From assembly GCF_041053105.1 (NCBI RefSeq), contig NZ_CP163444.1, positions 5,270,001-5,334,000 of the forward strand: a DNA stretch of 64,000 bases. The letters are read 5' to 3'. The notes beneath the pieces were generated by a model. The model was not told the DNA's origin. It did not search any database and saw only the letters and a program-made list of their open reading frames with translations. Below are positions 53,102 to 60,318 of this stretch, piece by piece (position 1 is the first letter of the stretch; each line of letters opens with the position of its first letter). The stretch comes from Streptomyces sp. R44. Lineage in GTDB: Bacteria; Actinomycetota; Actinomycetes; Streptomycetales; Streptomycetaceae. The position numbers and the translations under genes are program-made.

Positions 53102-54530
53102 CGAGGTAGGCCTCCAGACCGTGGCGGCCGCCCTCGCGGCCGAAGCCCGACTCCTTGTAGCCGCCGAAGGGCGAGGTCGGGTCGAACTTGTTGAACGTGT
53201 TGGCCCAGACGACACCGGCCCGGAGCTTGCTGGCGACCGCGAGGATGCGGGAGCCCTTCTCCGTCCAGATGCCCGCCGACAGGCCGTACTGGCTGTTGTT
53301 GGCCTTCGCGACCGCCTCGTCGGGCGTACGGAAGGACAGCACCGACAGGACCGGGCCGAAGATCTCGTCGCGGGCGATCCGGTGCGCCTGAGTGACGTTC
53401 GTGAAGAGCGTCGGGGCGAACCAGTAACCGGCCGACGGGATCTCGCACGCGGCGGTCCAGCGCTCGGCGCCCTCCGCCTCGCCCTGCTCCACGAGCGAGG
53501 TGATGCGGGCCAGCTGCTCCGAGGAGTTGATGGCGCCGATGTCGGTGTTCTTGTCGAGCGGGTCGCCGAGGCGGAGCGTCGACAGGCGGCGCTTCAGGCT
53601 GTCGAGCAGCTCGTCCTGGATCGACTCCTGGACGAGGAGGCGCGAGCCCGCGCAGCAGACCTGGCCCTGGTTGAAGAAGATGCCGTTGACGATGCCCTCG
53701 ACGGCCTGGTCGATCGGGGCGTCGTCGAAGACGATGTTGGCGCCCTTGCCGCCCAGTTCGAGGGTGACCTTCTTGTGCGTACCGGCGACGGAGCGCGCGA
53801 TCGACTTGCCGACCGCCGTCGAACCGGTGAAGGCGACCTTGTTCACGTCCGGGTGCTCGACCAGCGCGGCGCCCGTCTCCCCGTACCCGGGAAGGATGTT
53901 GACGACGCCCTTCGGCAGCCCGGCCTGGCGGCAGATGTCCGCGAAGAACAGGGCGGAGAGCGGGGTCGTCTCGGCCGGCTTCAGGACGACCGTGTTGCCG
54001 GTCGCGAGCGCGGGGGCGATCTTCCACGCCAGCATGAGCAGCGGGAAGTTCCACGGGATGACCTGGCCGGCCACGCCGAGCGGCTTCGGGTTCGGCCCGT
54101 AGCCGGCGTGGTCGAGCTTGTCGGCCCAGCCCGCGTAGTAGAAGAAGTGCGCCGCGACCAGGGGGAGGTCCGCGTCGCGGGTCTCCTTGATCGGCTTGCC
54201 GTTGTCCAGGGTCTCCAGGACGGCCAGCTCACGGCTGCGCTCCTGGATGATCCGGGCGATGCGGAAGAGGTACTTGGCGCGCTCGGAGCCGGGCAGCGCC
54301 GACCACTTCTCGAAGGCCTTGCGGGCCGCCTTCACCGCGCGGTCGACGTCCTCGGCGCCCGCCTGGGCGACCTCGGCGAGGACCTCCTCGCTGGACGGGG
54401 AGACGGTCTTGAAGACCTTGCCGTCGGCCGCGTCGACGAACTCGCCGTCGATGAACAGGCCGTAGCTCGGCGCGATGTCGACGATCGAACGCGACTCCGG
54501 TGCCGGTGCGTACTCGAATGCAGATGCCAT
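53094..54530 (-). CDS. Aldehyde dehydrogenase
   Basis: This 478-residue protein is a complete ALDH: IPWNFPLLMLAWKIAPALAT, FTGSTAVGKSIARSVA (NAD loop), LELGGKGANIVFDDA (catalytic Glu), NQGQVCCAGSRLLV (catalytic Cys) and EIFGPVLSVLSF. It starts 5 bases after deoC ends, so it is co-transcribed with deoC. DeoC releases acetaldehyde, so oxidation of acetaldehyde to acetate is the natural role (inference). Confidence 0.94.
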   Translation of the reverse strand: MASAFEYAPAPESRSIVDIAPSYGLFIDGEFVDAADGKVFKTVSPSSEEVLAEVAQAGAEDVDRAVKAARKAFEKWSALPGSERAKYLFRIARIIQERSRELAVLETLDNGKPIKETRDADLPLVAAHFFYYAGWADKLDHAGYGPNPKPLGVAGQVIPWNFPLLMLAWKIAPALATGNTVVLKPAETTPLSALFFADICRQAGLPKGVVNILPGYGETGAALVEHPDVNKVAFTGSTAVGKSIARSVAGTHKKVTLELGGKGANIVFDDAPIDQAVEGIVNGIFFNQGQVCCAGSRLLVQESIQDELLDSLKRRLSTLRLGDPLDKNTDIGAINSSEQLARITSLVEQGEAEGAERWTAACEIPSAGYWFAPTLFTNVTQAHRIARDEIFGPVLSVLSFRTPDEAVAKANNSQYGLSAGIWTEKGSRILAVASKLRAGVVWANTFNKFDPTSPFGGYKESGFGREGGRHGLEAYLDV

Positions 54531-54535
54531 GTTGA

Positions 54536-55495
54536 TCAGTCCACCGTCACGTAATCGGGGCCGGAGTAACGGCCGGTCGCCAGCTTCTGGCGCTGCATCA
54601 GCAGGTCGTTGAGCAGGCTGGAAGCGCCGAAGCGGAACCAGTGGTTGTCCAGCCAGTCCTCACCCACGGTCTCGTTGACGAGAACCAGGAACTTGATCGC
54701 TTCCTTGGTGTTGCGGATGCCGCCGGCCGGCTTCACGCCGATCTGCACGCCGGTCTGGGCGCGGAAGTCGCGCACGGCCTCCAGCATGAGGAGGGTGTTC
54801 GCCGGGGTGGCGTTGACCGCGACCTTGCCGGTCGAGGTCTTGATGAAGTCCGCGCCGGCCATCATGCCGAGCCAGGAGGCGCGGCGGATGTTGTCGTACG
54901 TGGACAGCTCGCCGGTCTCGAAGATCACCTTGAGGCGGGCGCGGTCGCCGCACTCCGCCTTGATCGCGGCGATCTGCTCGAAGACCTCCAGGTACCGGCC
55001 GGCGAGGAAGGCGCCACGGTCGATGACCATGTCGATCTCGTCGGCGCCGGCGGCGATGGCGTCGGCGGTGTCGGCCAGCTTCACGGGGAGCGCGGCGCGG
55101 CCGGCCGGGAAGGCGGTGGCGACCGAGGCGACCTTGACGCCCGAGCCCGCGACGGCGGCCTTGGCGGTGGCCACCATGTCGGGGTAGACGCAGACGGCGG
55201 CCGTCTTCGGGGTCGTGCGGTCGGTCGGATCGGGGTTGACGGCCTTGGCGGCGAGCGCCCGGACCTTGCCCGGGGTGTCCGCGCCTTCGAGCGTCGTCAG
55301 GTCGATCATGGAAATGGCCAGGTCGATGGCGTACGCCTTGGCCGTGGTCTTGATCGAGCGGGTGCCGAGGGACGCGGCGCGCGCCTCCAGGCCGACGGCG
55401 TCGACGCCGGGCAGCCCGTGGAGGAAGCGGCGCAGCGCACTGTCGGACGTGGTCACGTCGGCGAAAGCGGATGCTGCGGATGCAGTGGTGGGCAT
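54536..55495 (-). CDS. deoC: Deoxyribose-phosphate aldolase
   Basis: This 319-residue aldolase cleaves deoxyribose-5-P to glyceraldehyde-3-P and acetaldehyde. The Schiff-base Lys is in MMAGADFIKTSTGKVAVNAT, and the second Lys in QIGVKPAGGIRNTKEAIKF. DEIDMVIDRGAFLAGRY is typical. The length is that of the long (eukaryote-like) DERA subfamily. ATG 55495 or GTG 55501 can start it. It is first gene of deoC-ALDH-ALDH-like, with the regulon palindrome just upstream. Confidence 0.96.
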   Translation of the reverse strand: MPTTASAASAFADVTTSDSALRRFLHGLPGVDAVGLEARAASLGTRSIKTTAKAYAIDLAISMIDLTTLEGADTPGKVRALAAKAVNPDPTDRTTPKTAAVCVYPDMVATAKAAVAGSGVKVASVATAFPAGRAALPVKLADTADAIAAGADEIDMVIDRGAFLAGRYLEVFEQIAAIKAECGDRARLKVIFETGELSTYDNIRRASWLGMMAGADFIKTSTGKVAVNATPANTLLMLEAVRDFRAQTGVQIGVKPAGGIRNTKEAIKFLVLVNETVGEDWLDNHWFRFGASSLLNDLLMQRQKLATGRYSGPDYVTVD

Positions 55496-55514
55496 GGTCA
55501 CCAGTCGAGCATAT

Positions 55515-55526
55515 CTACGCGCGTAG
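55515..55526. promoter_or_regulatory. Nucleoside-regulon palindrome (deoC operon)
   Basis: CTACGCGCGTAG, perfect, within TCTACGCGCGTAG. On the minus strand TAGATA at its edge (55517-55512) is a plausible -10, so the operator overlaps the core promoter and the mRNA leader would be very short. Confidence 0.8.
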
Positions 55527-55594
55527 CGACCTGTACAGGGGCGCCCCTTCATGGAGCCCGAGGTCACAGGGGGTCCGACGGCGTGGTGACTCCT

Positions 55595-55610
55595 GTCACA
55601 CGCTCGTGAC
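55595..55610. promoter_or_regulatory. Second AfsQ1-like box
   Basis: GTCAC-ACGCTC-GTGAC fits GTnAC-n6-GTnAC. It lies in the 249-bp spacer between deoC and the secreted-protein gene at 55751, 141 bp before the latter's ATG. The spacer holds no gene. AT-richer sequence (55633-55657, with AATAGATTCTTAT) follows, likely part of a promoter. Confidence 0.45.
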
Positions 55611-55750
55611 ACGGAGCGGACGGCTCCCCCATACAAGATCAATAGATTCTTATCAGCAGCCAGCCAGACCTCACCGGCCCTTCCCGATCGAGATGTCAGC
55701 CAGGCATGCGGCTCTTCCTCATCCACCTGTGACCTGCCTCAGGAGTCGTT

Positions 55751-57358
55751 ATGCGCACCGCCCTTCGCACCGCCCTTGCCGCCGCGCTCGTCGCCGGCGT
55801 CGCCGCCACCCCGGTCCTCGCGGCCGGCAACGCCTTCGCCGCCGGTACGACCCCGGCGCCGACGGTCACCGCGAGTGCGAAGGCCACCGAGCCGGCGAAG
55901 GCCGCCGCGCCCGCCGAGGCCACCCCGGTCCGCACCGTCGAGCTCGCCGGCGGCCTGTCGGCGAAGGTGTACGCCAAGGGCGACCAGCACCCGTACTTCA
56001 CCGCCACGGTCCTCAAGGGCGGCACGGTCCTCGGCGAGCTGAAGGCCGGTGCCGGCTACCCGCAGCAGGACACCAAGGTCTTCGCCGGACACGCGGTGAC
56101 CCTGACCGCCGAGGGCAAGGTGACCGCCGTCGCCGTCGACGCGAACGGCACCCTCGTCCGCACCGTCGAGCTCGCCGGCGGCCTGTCGGCGAAGGTGTAC
56201 GCCAAGGGCGACCAGCACCCGTACTTCACCGCCACGGTCCTCAAGGGCGGCACGGTCCTCGGCGAGCTGAAGGCCGGTGCCGGCTACCCGCAGGAGGACA
56301 CCAAGGTCTTCGCCGGGTACTCGGTGACCCTGACCTCCGAGGGCGAGGTGACCGCGACCGCGGCCGGCACGCAGCAGGGCACCCTCGTCCGGACCGAGAC
56401 CCTCATCAACGGCACGATCGCCAAGATCTACAAGGTCAAGGACCTGCACCACCGCGCCGAGCTCTTCCACCAGGGCAACCCGGTCGGCGTCCTCGACGCC
56501 ATCACCCGCCCGGTCGCCGGCAACGACAACGGCGAGTTCTTCGTCCTCTTCGAGGACGGCCGCACCCTCAACTGGGAGCGCAACTACGTCCCCGGCGCCG
56601 AGCCCGGCATGTACGTCCTCGCCGACGGCACCGTCCTGGAGCTCGCCAAGAAGGACGGCCGCTACGGCCTCCAGCTCATCGAGAACGGCCACGGCCGCGG
56701 CTTCACCTACCTGACCGGCTCCCGCCAGGTCTGGACGTACGGCAAGGCGGTCGTCGTCCTGGAGCAGGACGGTGGCTTCGCGGCCTACATCCCGGGCTCC
56801 ACGAAGCAGGCCGCCCCGGAGCTCGTCCAGAAGGGCTCCAAGCCCGCCCCGGGCCCCGTCGTCACCGTCGGCGAGTGCACCGTCCGGCAGGACATCCCCT
56901 CGGTCTTCGCGCTGCTGACCGTGACGCTCACCAACGACCTGGAGAAGGGCCCCAAGGCCGTCCTCAAGGACGAGGCCGGCAAGCCGATCGTCACCGTCGA
57001 CCGCGCCCACCCGGCCGACCTGGGCCAGGGCCTCACGATCAAGGGCGCGAACACGGCCACCCCGCAGCTCGGCCAGCGCACCCAGGGCGGCGACACGCCG
57101 TACCGGTGGACCGCCTTCCCGAAGCTCCCCAAGGGCTGCGAGAAGGACGCCGCCGGCACCCCGGCGGGCAACAACGGCACCACCACCGACACCGGGCAGA
57201 CCTCCGTCATCCCGCAGGGCGGCGTCGCGGCCGGTGCCGAGCTCGGCACCCAGGGCGACTCCACCGCCCTGATCGCGGCCGGCGCGGGCGCGGCCTCCCT
57301 CGCCGCCGCGGGCCTCGGCTTCGTCGTCCTGCGCCGCCGGGCCGGCTCCCGCGCCTGA
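55751..57358 (+). CDS. Secreted, repeat-containing surface protein with C-terminal membrane anchor
   Basis: This 535-residue protein has a signal peptide (cleavage near residue 31) and an Ala/Thr/Pro linker. Two almost identical 76-residue repeats follow (VRTVELAGGLSAKVYAKGDQ...), then a diverged third unit. The middle domain (about residues 290-380) has FFVLFEDGRTLNWERNYVPG. A Gly/Thr linker with SVIPQGGVAAG follows. The protein ends in one hydrophobic helix and an RRRAGSRA tail, as in sortase substrates, though no LPxTG is present. AGGAG (55740-55744) sets ATG 55751. A sortase gene lies next to it. Confidence 0.9.
   Translation: MRTALRTALAAALVAGVAATPVLAAGNAFAAGTTPAPTVTASAKATEPAKAAAPAEATPVRTVELAGGLSAKVYAKGDQHPYFTATVLKGGTVLGELKAGAGYPQQDTKVFAGHAVTLTAEGKVTAVAVDANGTLVRTVELAGGLSAKVYAKGDQHPYFTATVLKGGTVLGELKAGAGYPQEDTKVFAGYSVTLTSEGEVTATAAGTQQGTLVRTETLINGTIAKIYKVKDLHHRAELFHQGNPVGVLDAITRPVAGNDNGEFFVLFEDGRTLNWERNYVPGAEPGMYVLADGTVLELAKKDGRYGLQLIENGHGRGFTYLTGSRQVWTYGKAVVVLEQDGGFAAYIPGSTKQAAPELVQKGSKPAPGPVVTVGECTVRQDIPSVFALLTVTLTNDLEKGPKAVLKDEAGKPIVTVDRAHPADLGQGLTIKGANTATPQLGQRTQGGDTPYRWTAFPKLPKGCEKDAAGTPAGNNGTTTDTGQTSVIPQGGVAAGAELGTQGDSTALIAAGAGAASLAAAGLGFVVLRRRAGSRA
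55928..56350 (+). repeat. Intragenic tandem duplication, 228-bp period
   Basis: Bases 55928-56065 (138 bp) are identical, third codon positions included, to 56156-56293. Similarity continues with changes to the unit ends. Each unit is 76 codons. Such identity points to recent duplication or gene conversion. Confidence 0.9.
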
Positions 57359-57467
57359 TCCGTACGGGAGCCCGCGCCTGATCCGTACGGGATCCAAGAC
57401 CGATCCGTACGGGATCCAAGACCGATCCGTACCGGACCCGCGCCCGATCCGTACCTGATCGCGCGCC
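57357..57467 (+). repeat. Five tandem copies of a 22-bp iteron-like repeat
   Basis: Units start GATCCGTAC at 57357, 57380, 57402, 57424 and 57446. Copies 2 and 3 (57380-57401, 57402-57423) are identical. Each unit core GATCC-GTAC-G-GGATC is itself nearly palindromic. The array begins at the stop codon of the surface-protein gene and lies 120 bp before the sortase gene. Confidence 0.85.
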
Positions 57468-57587
57468 AGGTCCCGCACTCCTCCCCCTGCCCTGACCCGA
57501 GCAGGTGACACCCCACCCCAGGCCGGTCGCCGCGTCCCGCGCGGCGGCCGGCCACACCCCTTCCCCCAGCCCGCCCGGAGCCGTCCC

Positions 57588-58211
57588 GTGAGCCGTCGAC
57601 CCGCCCGTACCCGTACCGCTTCCCTCGTCCTCGTGGCCGCCCTCGCCGCCCTCACCGGCTGCTCCGCGGCAGCGGACACCACGCCCGCCCACATCTCACA
57701 GGCCACCGCCCCCGCGCCGACCGCGAGCACGGCCCCCGTGAAGCCGATGGCGCGGTCCCTGCCCGTCCGGGTCCGGGTGCCCGCCGCCGGGGTCGACACC
57801 GGGCCCGTCCTCCCGCTCGGCCTGAACACGGACGGCACCGTCGAGGTGCCCTCCGTCGCCGACGCCGACCGCATCGGCTGGTACGACAAGGGCGTCACCC
57901 CCGGGCAGACCGGCCCCGCCGTCCTCATCGGCCACTTCGACACCGCCCGCGGCCCGGCCGTCCTCAAGAACGTCTCCAAGGTCCGCGTCGGCGACGAGAT
58001 CACCGTGACCCGCGCCGACCGCACGACCGCCGTCTTCCGCGTCCGGGAACTGCAGCAGGTCGACAAGGACGCCTTCCCGACGGCCAAGGTCTACGGCGAC
58101 ACCACCCACCCCGAGCTGCGCCTCGTCACCTGCGGCGGCGAGCTCGTCGACGGCCACCGCCCCGACAACATCATCCTGTACGCGGATCTCGTGGCCGCGC
58201 GGGCCGCCTGA
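57588..58211 (+). CDS. Class F-like sortase
   Basis: This 207-residue membrane-attached sortase has an N-terminal signal/lipobox-like segment (LVAALAALTGCS) and a sortase barrel from about residue 60. The catalytic His is in AVLIGHFDTARGPAV, the Cys in LRLVTCGGELVDGHRPDNII, and the Arg in HRPDN. It would attach or process surface proteins, and the preceding gene's product is the natural candidate. GTG 57588 follows CCGGAG. Confidence 0.92.
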   Translation: MSRRPARTRTASLVLVAALAALTGCSAAADTTPAHISQATAPAPTASTAPVKPMARSLPVRVRVPAAGVDTGPVLPLGLNTDGTVEVPSVADADRIGWYDKGVTPGQTGPAVLIGHFDTARGPAVLKNVSKVRVGDEITVTRADRTTAVFRVRELQQVDKDAFPTAKVYGDTTHPELRLVTCGGELVDGHRPDNIILYADLVAARAA

Positions 58212-58246
58212 GCCCCCCACCCGCCCCCTGAGGCACAATCGGCGGC

Positions 58247-58924
58247 ATGACGACCCCCGAGCCCAGCCACGAGCCGAGCCCCGAGCAGCCGTCCGCAGGA
58301 AAGACCCCCGCGGGACAGACCCCCGCCGACAAGGTCTTCCGGTCGCCCCTCGGGGTCGCGAGCGGGGTGTTCCTGCTGCTCCTCACGGCCTTCTTCGCCG
58401 GGGACTCGATGGTCCGCGGCGAGGGCCGCACCCCCTGGATCGCGCTCGCGATCCTCGTCCTCGCCGTCCCGCTGATCGTCGCCTTCACGATCCGGCCCGC
58501 CGTGTACGCCAACGACGACCGGCTCCGGATCCGCAACCCGTTCCGGTCGATCGTGCTGCCCTGGGCCACGGTCGCCGACGTCCGCGCCGGCTACTCCAGC
58601 GAGGTCTTCACGCAGGAGGGCGCCAAGTACCAGCTGTGGGCGATCCCCGTCTCGCTGCGCCAGCGGAAGAGGGCCGCCCGCCAGGCCGCCCGCGCCTCCC
58701 AGGACGACCCGCACGGCCGTACCTCCGTCACCGCCGACGTCCGGGACGCCGCCTCCCGCACCGCCCCCAGCGACAAGACCATCGCCGACCTGCGCGAGCT
58801 CGCCGAGCTGCGCGCCGGGACCCCGGGCGCGCAGGGCGAGCCGGAGGTGCGCTGGGCGTACGAGATCGTCGCCCCCGCGCTGGCCGGGCTGCTGCTCCTC
58901 GTCATCCTGATCGCGACGGGCTGA
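58247..58924 (+). CDS. PH domain-containing membrane protein
   Basis: This 225-residue protein has two N-terminal helices (about residues 35-85), a bacterial PH-like segment (VYANDDRLRIRNPFRSIVLP, WATVADVRAGYSSEV), a charged loop, and a C-terminal helix (VAPALAGLLLLVILIATG). CACAAT (58234-58239) as -10 would place the transcript start on ATG 58247 (leaderless). Function unknown. Confidence 0.88.
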   Translation: MTTPEPSHEPSPEQPSAGKTPAGQTPADKVFRSPLGVASGVFLLLLTAFFAGDSMVRGEGRTPWIALAILVLAVPLIVAFTIRPAVYANDDRLRIRNPFRSIVLPWATVADVRAGYSSEVFTQEGAKYQLWAIPVSLRQRKRAARQAARASQDDPHGRTSVTADVRDAASRTAPSDKTIADLRELAELRAGTPGAQGEPEVRWAYEIVAPALAGLLLLVILIATG

Positions 58925-58969
58925 GCCGCACCCCCGCCTCCCGGCCGGATGTCCCGGGGCCGAGCCCCG

Positions 58970-60121
58970 TCAGGGCGCTCCTTCCCACACCAGGAGCATG
59001 TGGCCGCCCAGCCACGCCGAGGAGAGCGCCGCACCCGTGAGGACGAGGGCGGCGACGTGCCACCGCGCGCGGGCGATCCCCGCGGCGAGCGGCAGCAGCA
59101 GCGGGAAGCCCGGCAGCAGGAAGCGGGCCCGCGGGAACCAGACGCCGCCGCTGCCGAGGACCACGAGCAGCAGCACCCCCGTGAACACGAGCAGCGGCAG
59201 CGGCTGCCGGTCCGCGAGACAGCACACGTACAGCGCGGCGGACACCAGCAGCACCAGCGACACGACGGTCAGGAAGAGCGGCGGGGACGCGCTGTGGAGG
59301 AGGTACCGGCGCAGCGCCCGCAGGGTCACCGCGCCGCCGTCCCACTGGTTCCCCCAGCGCCGCTGCACCTCGAAGTAGCCGTCCCAGCGCCCCCGGACGA
59401 GCGCCACCCACCCGACGTACCCGAGCCAGCCGAGGGGCGCCGTCAGGGCGGCGGCCAGGGCCCGCCGCTCGCGCCGGGCGGCGAGGAGCCCCGCCACGCC
59501 GACCGCCACCGCGACCGCCAGCCCCGTCGGCCGGGTCAGCCCGGCGGCCACCGCGAGGCCTGCGGCCCACGCCCAGCGCCCGCCGAGCACCGCGTACAGC
59601 GCCCAGGCGGCGAGCGCCGTGAACAGCGACTCCGTGTACCCCATCCACTGCACGGCGGCCACCGGCGAGGCGCCCCACAGGACGGCGAGGACCGTGCCGG
59701 CCCGACGCCCGTGCAGCCGGTCGCCGACCGCGAACACCCCCCAGGCGGCGAGCAGCGAGCACACCACCGCGAGCCCGAGGGCGACGGAGGCGCGGGAGCC
59801 GGGGAGGACCGCCGAGAGGAGCCGGACGAGCCCGGGGAAGAGCGGGAAGAACGCCAGGTTCCGGGGGGAGGACGGCTGGGTCGTGTACCCGTGCCCGGCG
59901 ATGTCCAGGTACCAGAGCGAGTCCCACGTACGGGCGAGCAGCGGCCACAGGCCGTGCCCCTTCAGATGCGCCCAGCGGGCGAGCACCGCAAGACCCAGGA
60001 GCCGTACCGTCAGGAATCCGAGCAGCGCCGGGGCCGCGCGCCGCAGCGCGCCGCCTTCCACGGCCTCGGGGGCGGCGGCGGTACGGGGGGCGGGGACGTA
60101 CGGCACGGGGGTGACGGACAC
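58970..60121 (-). CDS. PIG-V-like polyprenol-dependent mannosyltransferase
   Basis: This 383-residue protein has ten or so membrane helices. WDSLWYLDIAGHGY early, LAFFPLFPGLVRLLSAVLPG, and MGYTESLFTALAAWALYA match the PIG-V/GT-C pattern. Acidic residues in the first outer loop (WDS) are typical of GT-C catalysis. Acceptor unknown; wall glycan or glycoprotein modification is possible. Confidence 0.85.
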   Translation of the reverse strand: MSVTPVPYVPAPRTAAAPEAVEGGALRRAAPALLGFLTVRLLGLAVLARWAHLKGHGLWPLLARTWDSLWYLDIAGHGYTTQPSSPRNLAFFPLFPGLVRLLSAVLPGSRASVALGLAVVCSLLAAWGVFAVGDRLHGRRAGTVLAVLWGASPVAAVQWMGYTESLFTALAAWALYAVLGGRWAWAAGLAVAAGLTRPTGLAVAVAVGVAGLLAARRERRALAAALTAPLGWLGYVGWVALVRGRWDGYFEVQRRWGNQWDGGAVTLRALRRYLLHSASPPLFLTVVSLVLLVSAALYVCCLADRQPLPLLVFTGVLLLVVLGSGGVWFPRARFLLPGFPLLLPLAAGIARARWHVAALVLTGAALSSAWLGGHMLLVWEGAP

Positions 60122-60198
60122 CGGGTCACCCTGGCGCGCGCCCCCGGCGCGCGGTCCACGCTTTACGTCACGTGCCGTAGGGGGTTCACCCGGACGGG

Positions 60199-60236
60199 CG
60201 AGGGCCGGTACGGATTACCTTCCGTACCGGCCCTCG
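60199..60236 (-). terminator. 16-bp perfect hairpin terminator
   Basis: CGAGGGCCGGTACGGA (60199-60214) pairs with TCCGTACCGGCCCTCG (60221-60236), 6-nt loop. It lies 82 bases past the phospho-sugar mutase stop and upstream of the PIG-V-like gene, ending the PNP-mutase transcript. Confidence 0.75.
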
Positions 60237-60250
60237 GCGGTCCTCCGGGC

Positions 60251-60310
60251 CGATGTCCTGTCGGCCTGATGTCCCGCGCCCCGATGTCCTGCGCCCCGAC
60301 GTCCTGCGCC
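60251..60310. repeat. Four tandem 15-bp repeats
   Basis: Units near CCGATGTCCTGCGCC at 60251, 60266, 60281 and 60296. They lie just past the phospho-sugar mutase stop. No coding or regulatory role is evident. Confidence 0.75.
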
Positions 60311-60318
60311 CCGGCGGC

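Noticed and set aside
57357..57467. Possible CRISPR array
   Set aside because: The 22-bp units are head-to-tail with no unique spacers, so it is a plain tandem repeat. No cas genes are present.
55739..58087. 782-codon minus-strand frame opposite the surface protein and sortase
   Set aside because: The plus-strand frames have signal peptide, repeats and the sortase catalytic motif. The minus frame is a compositional shadow.
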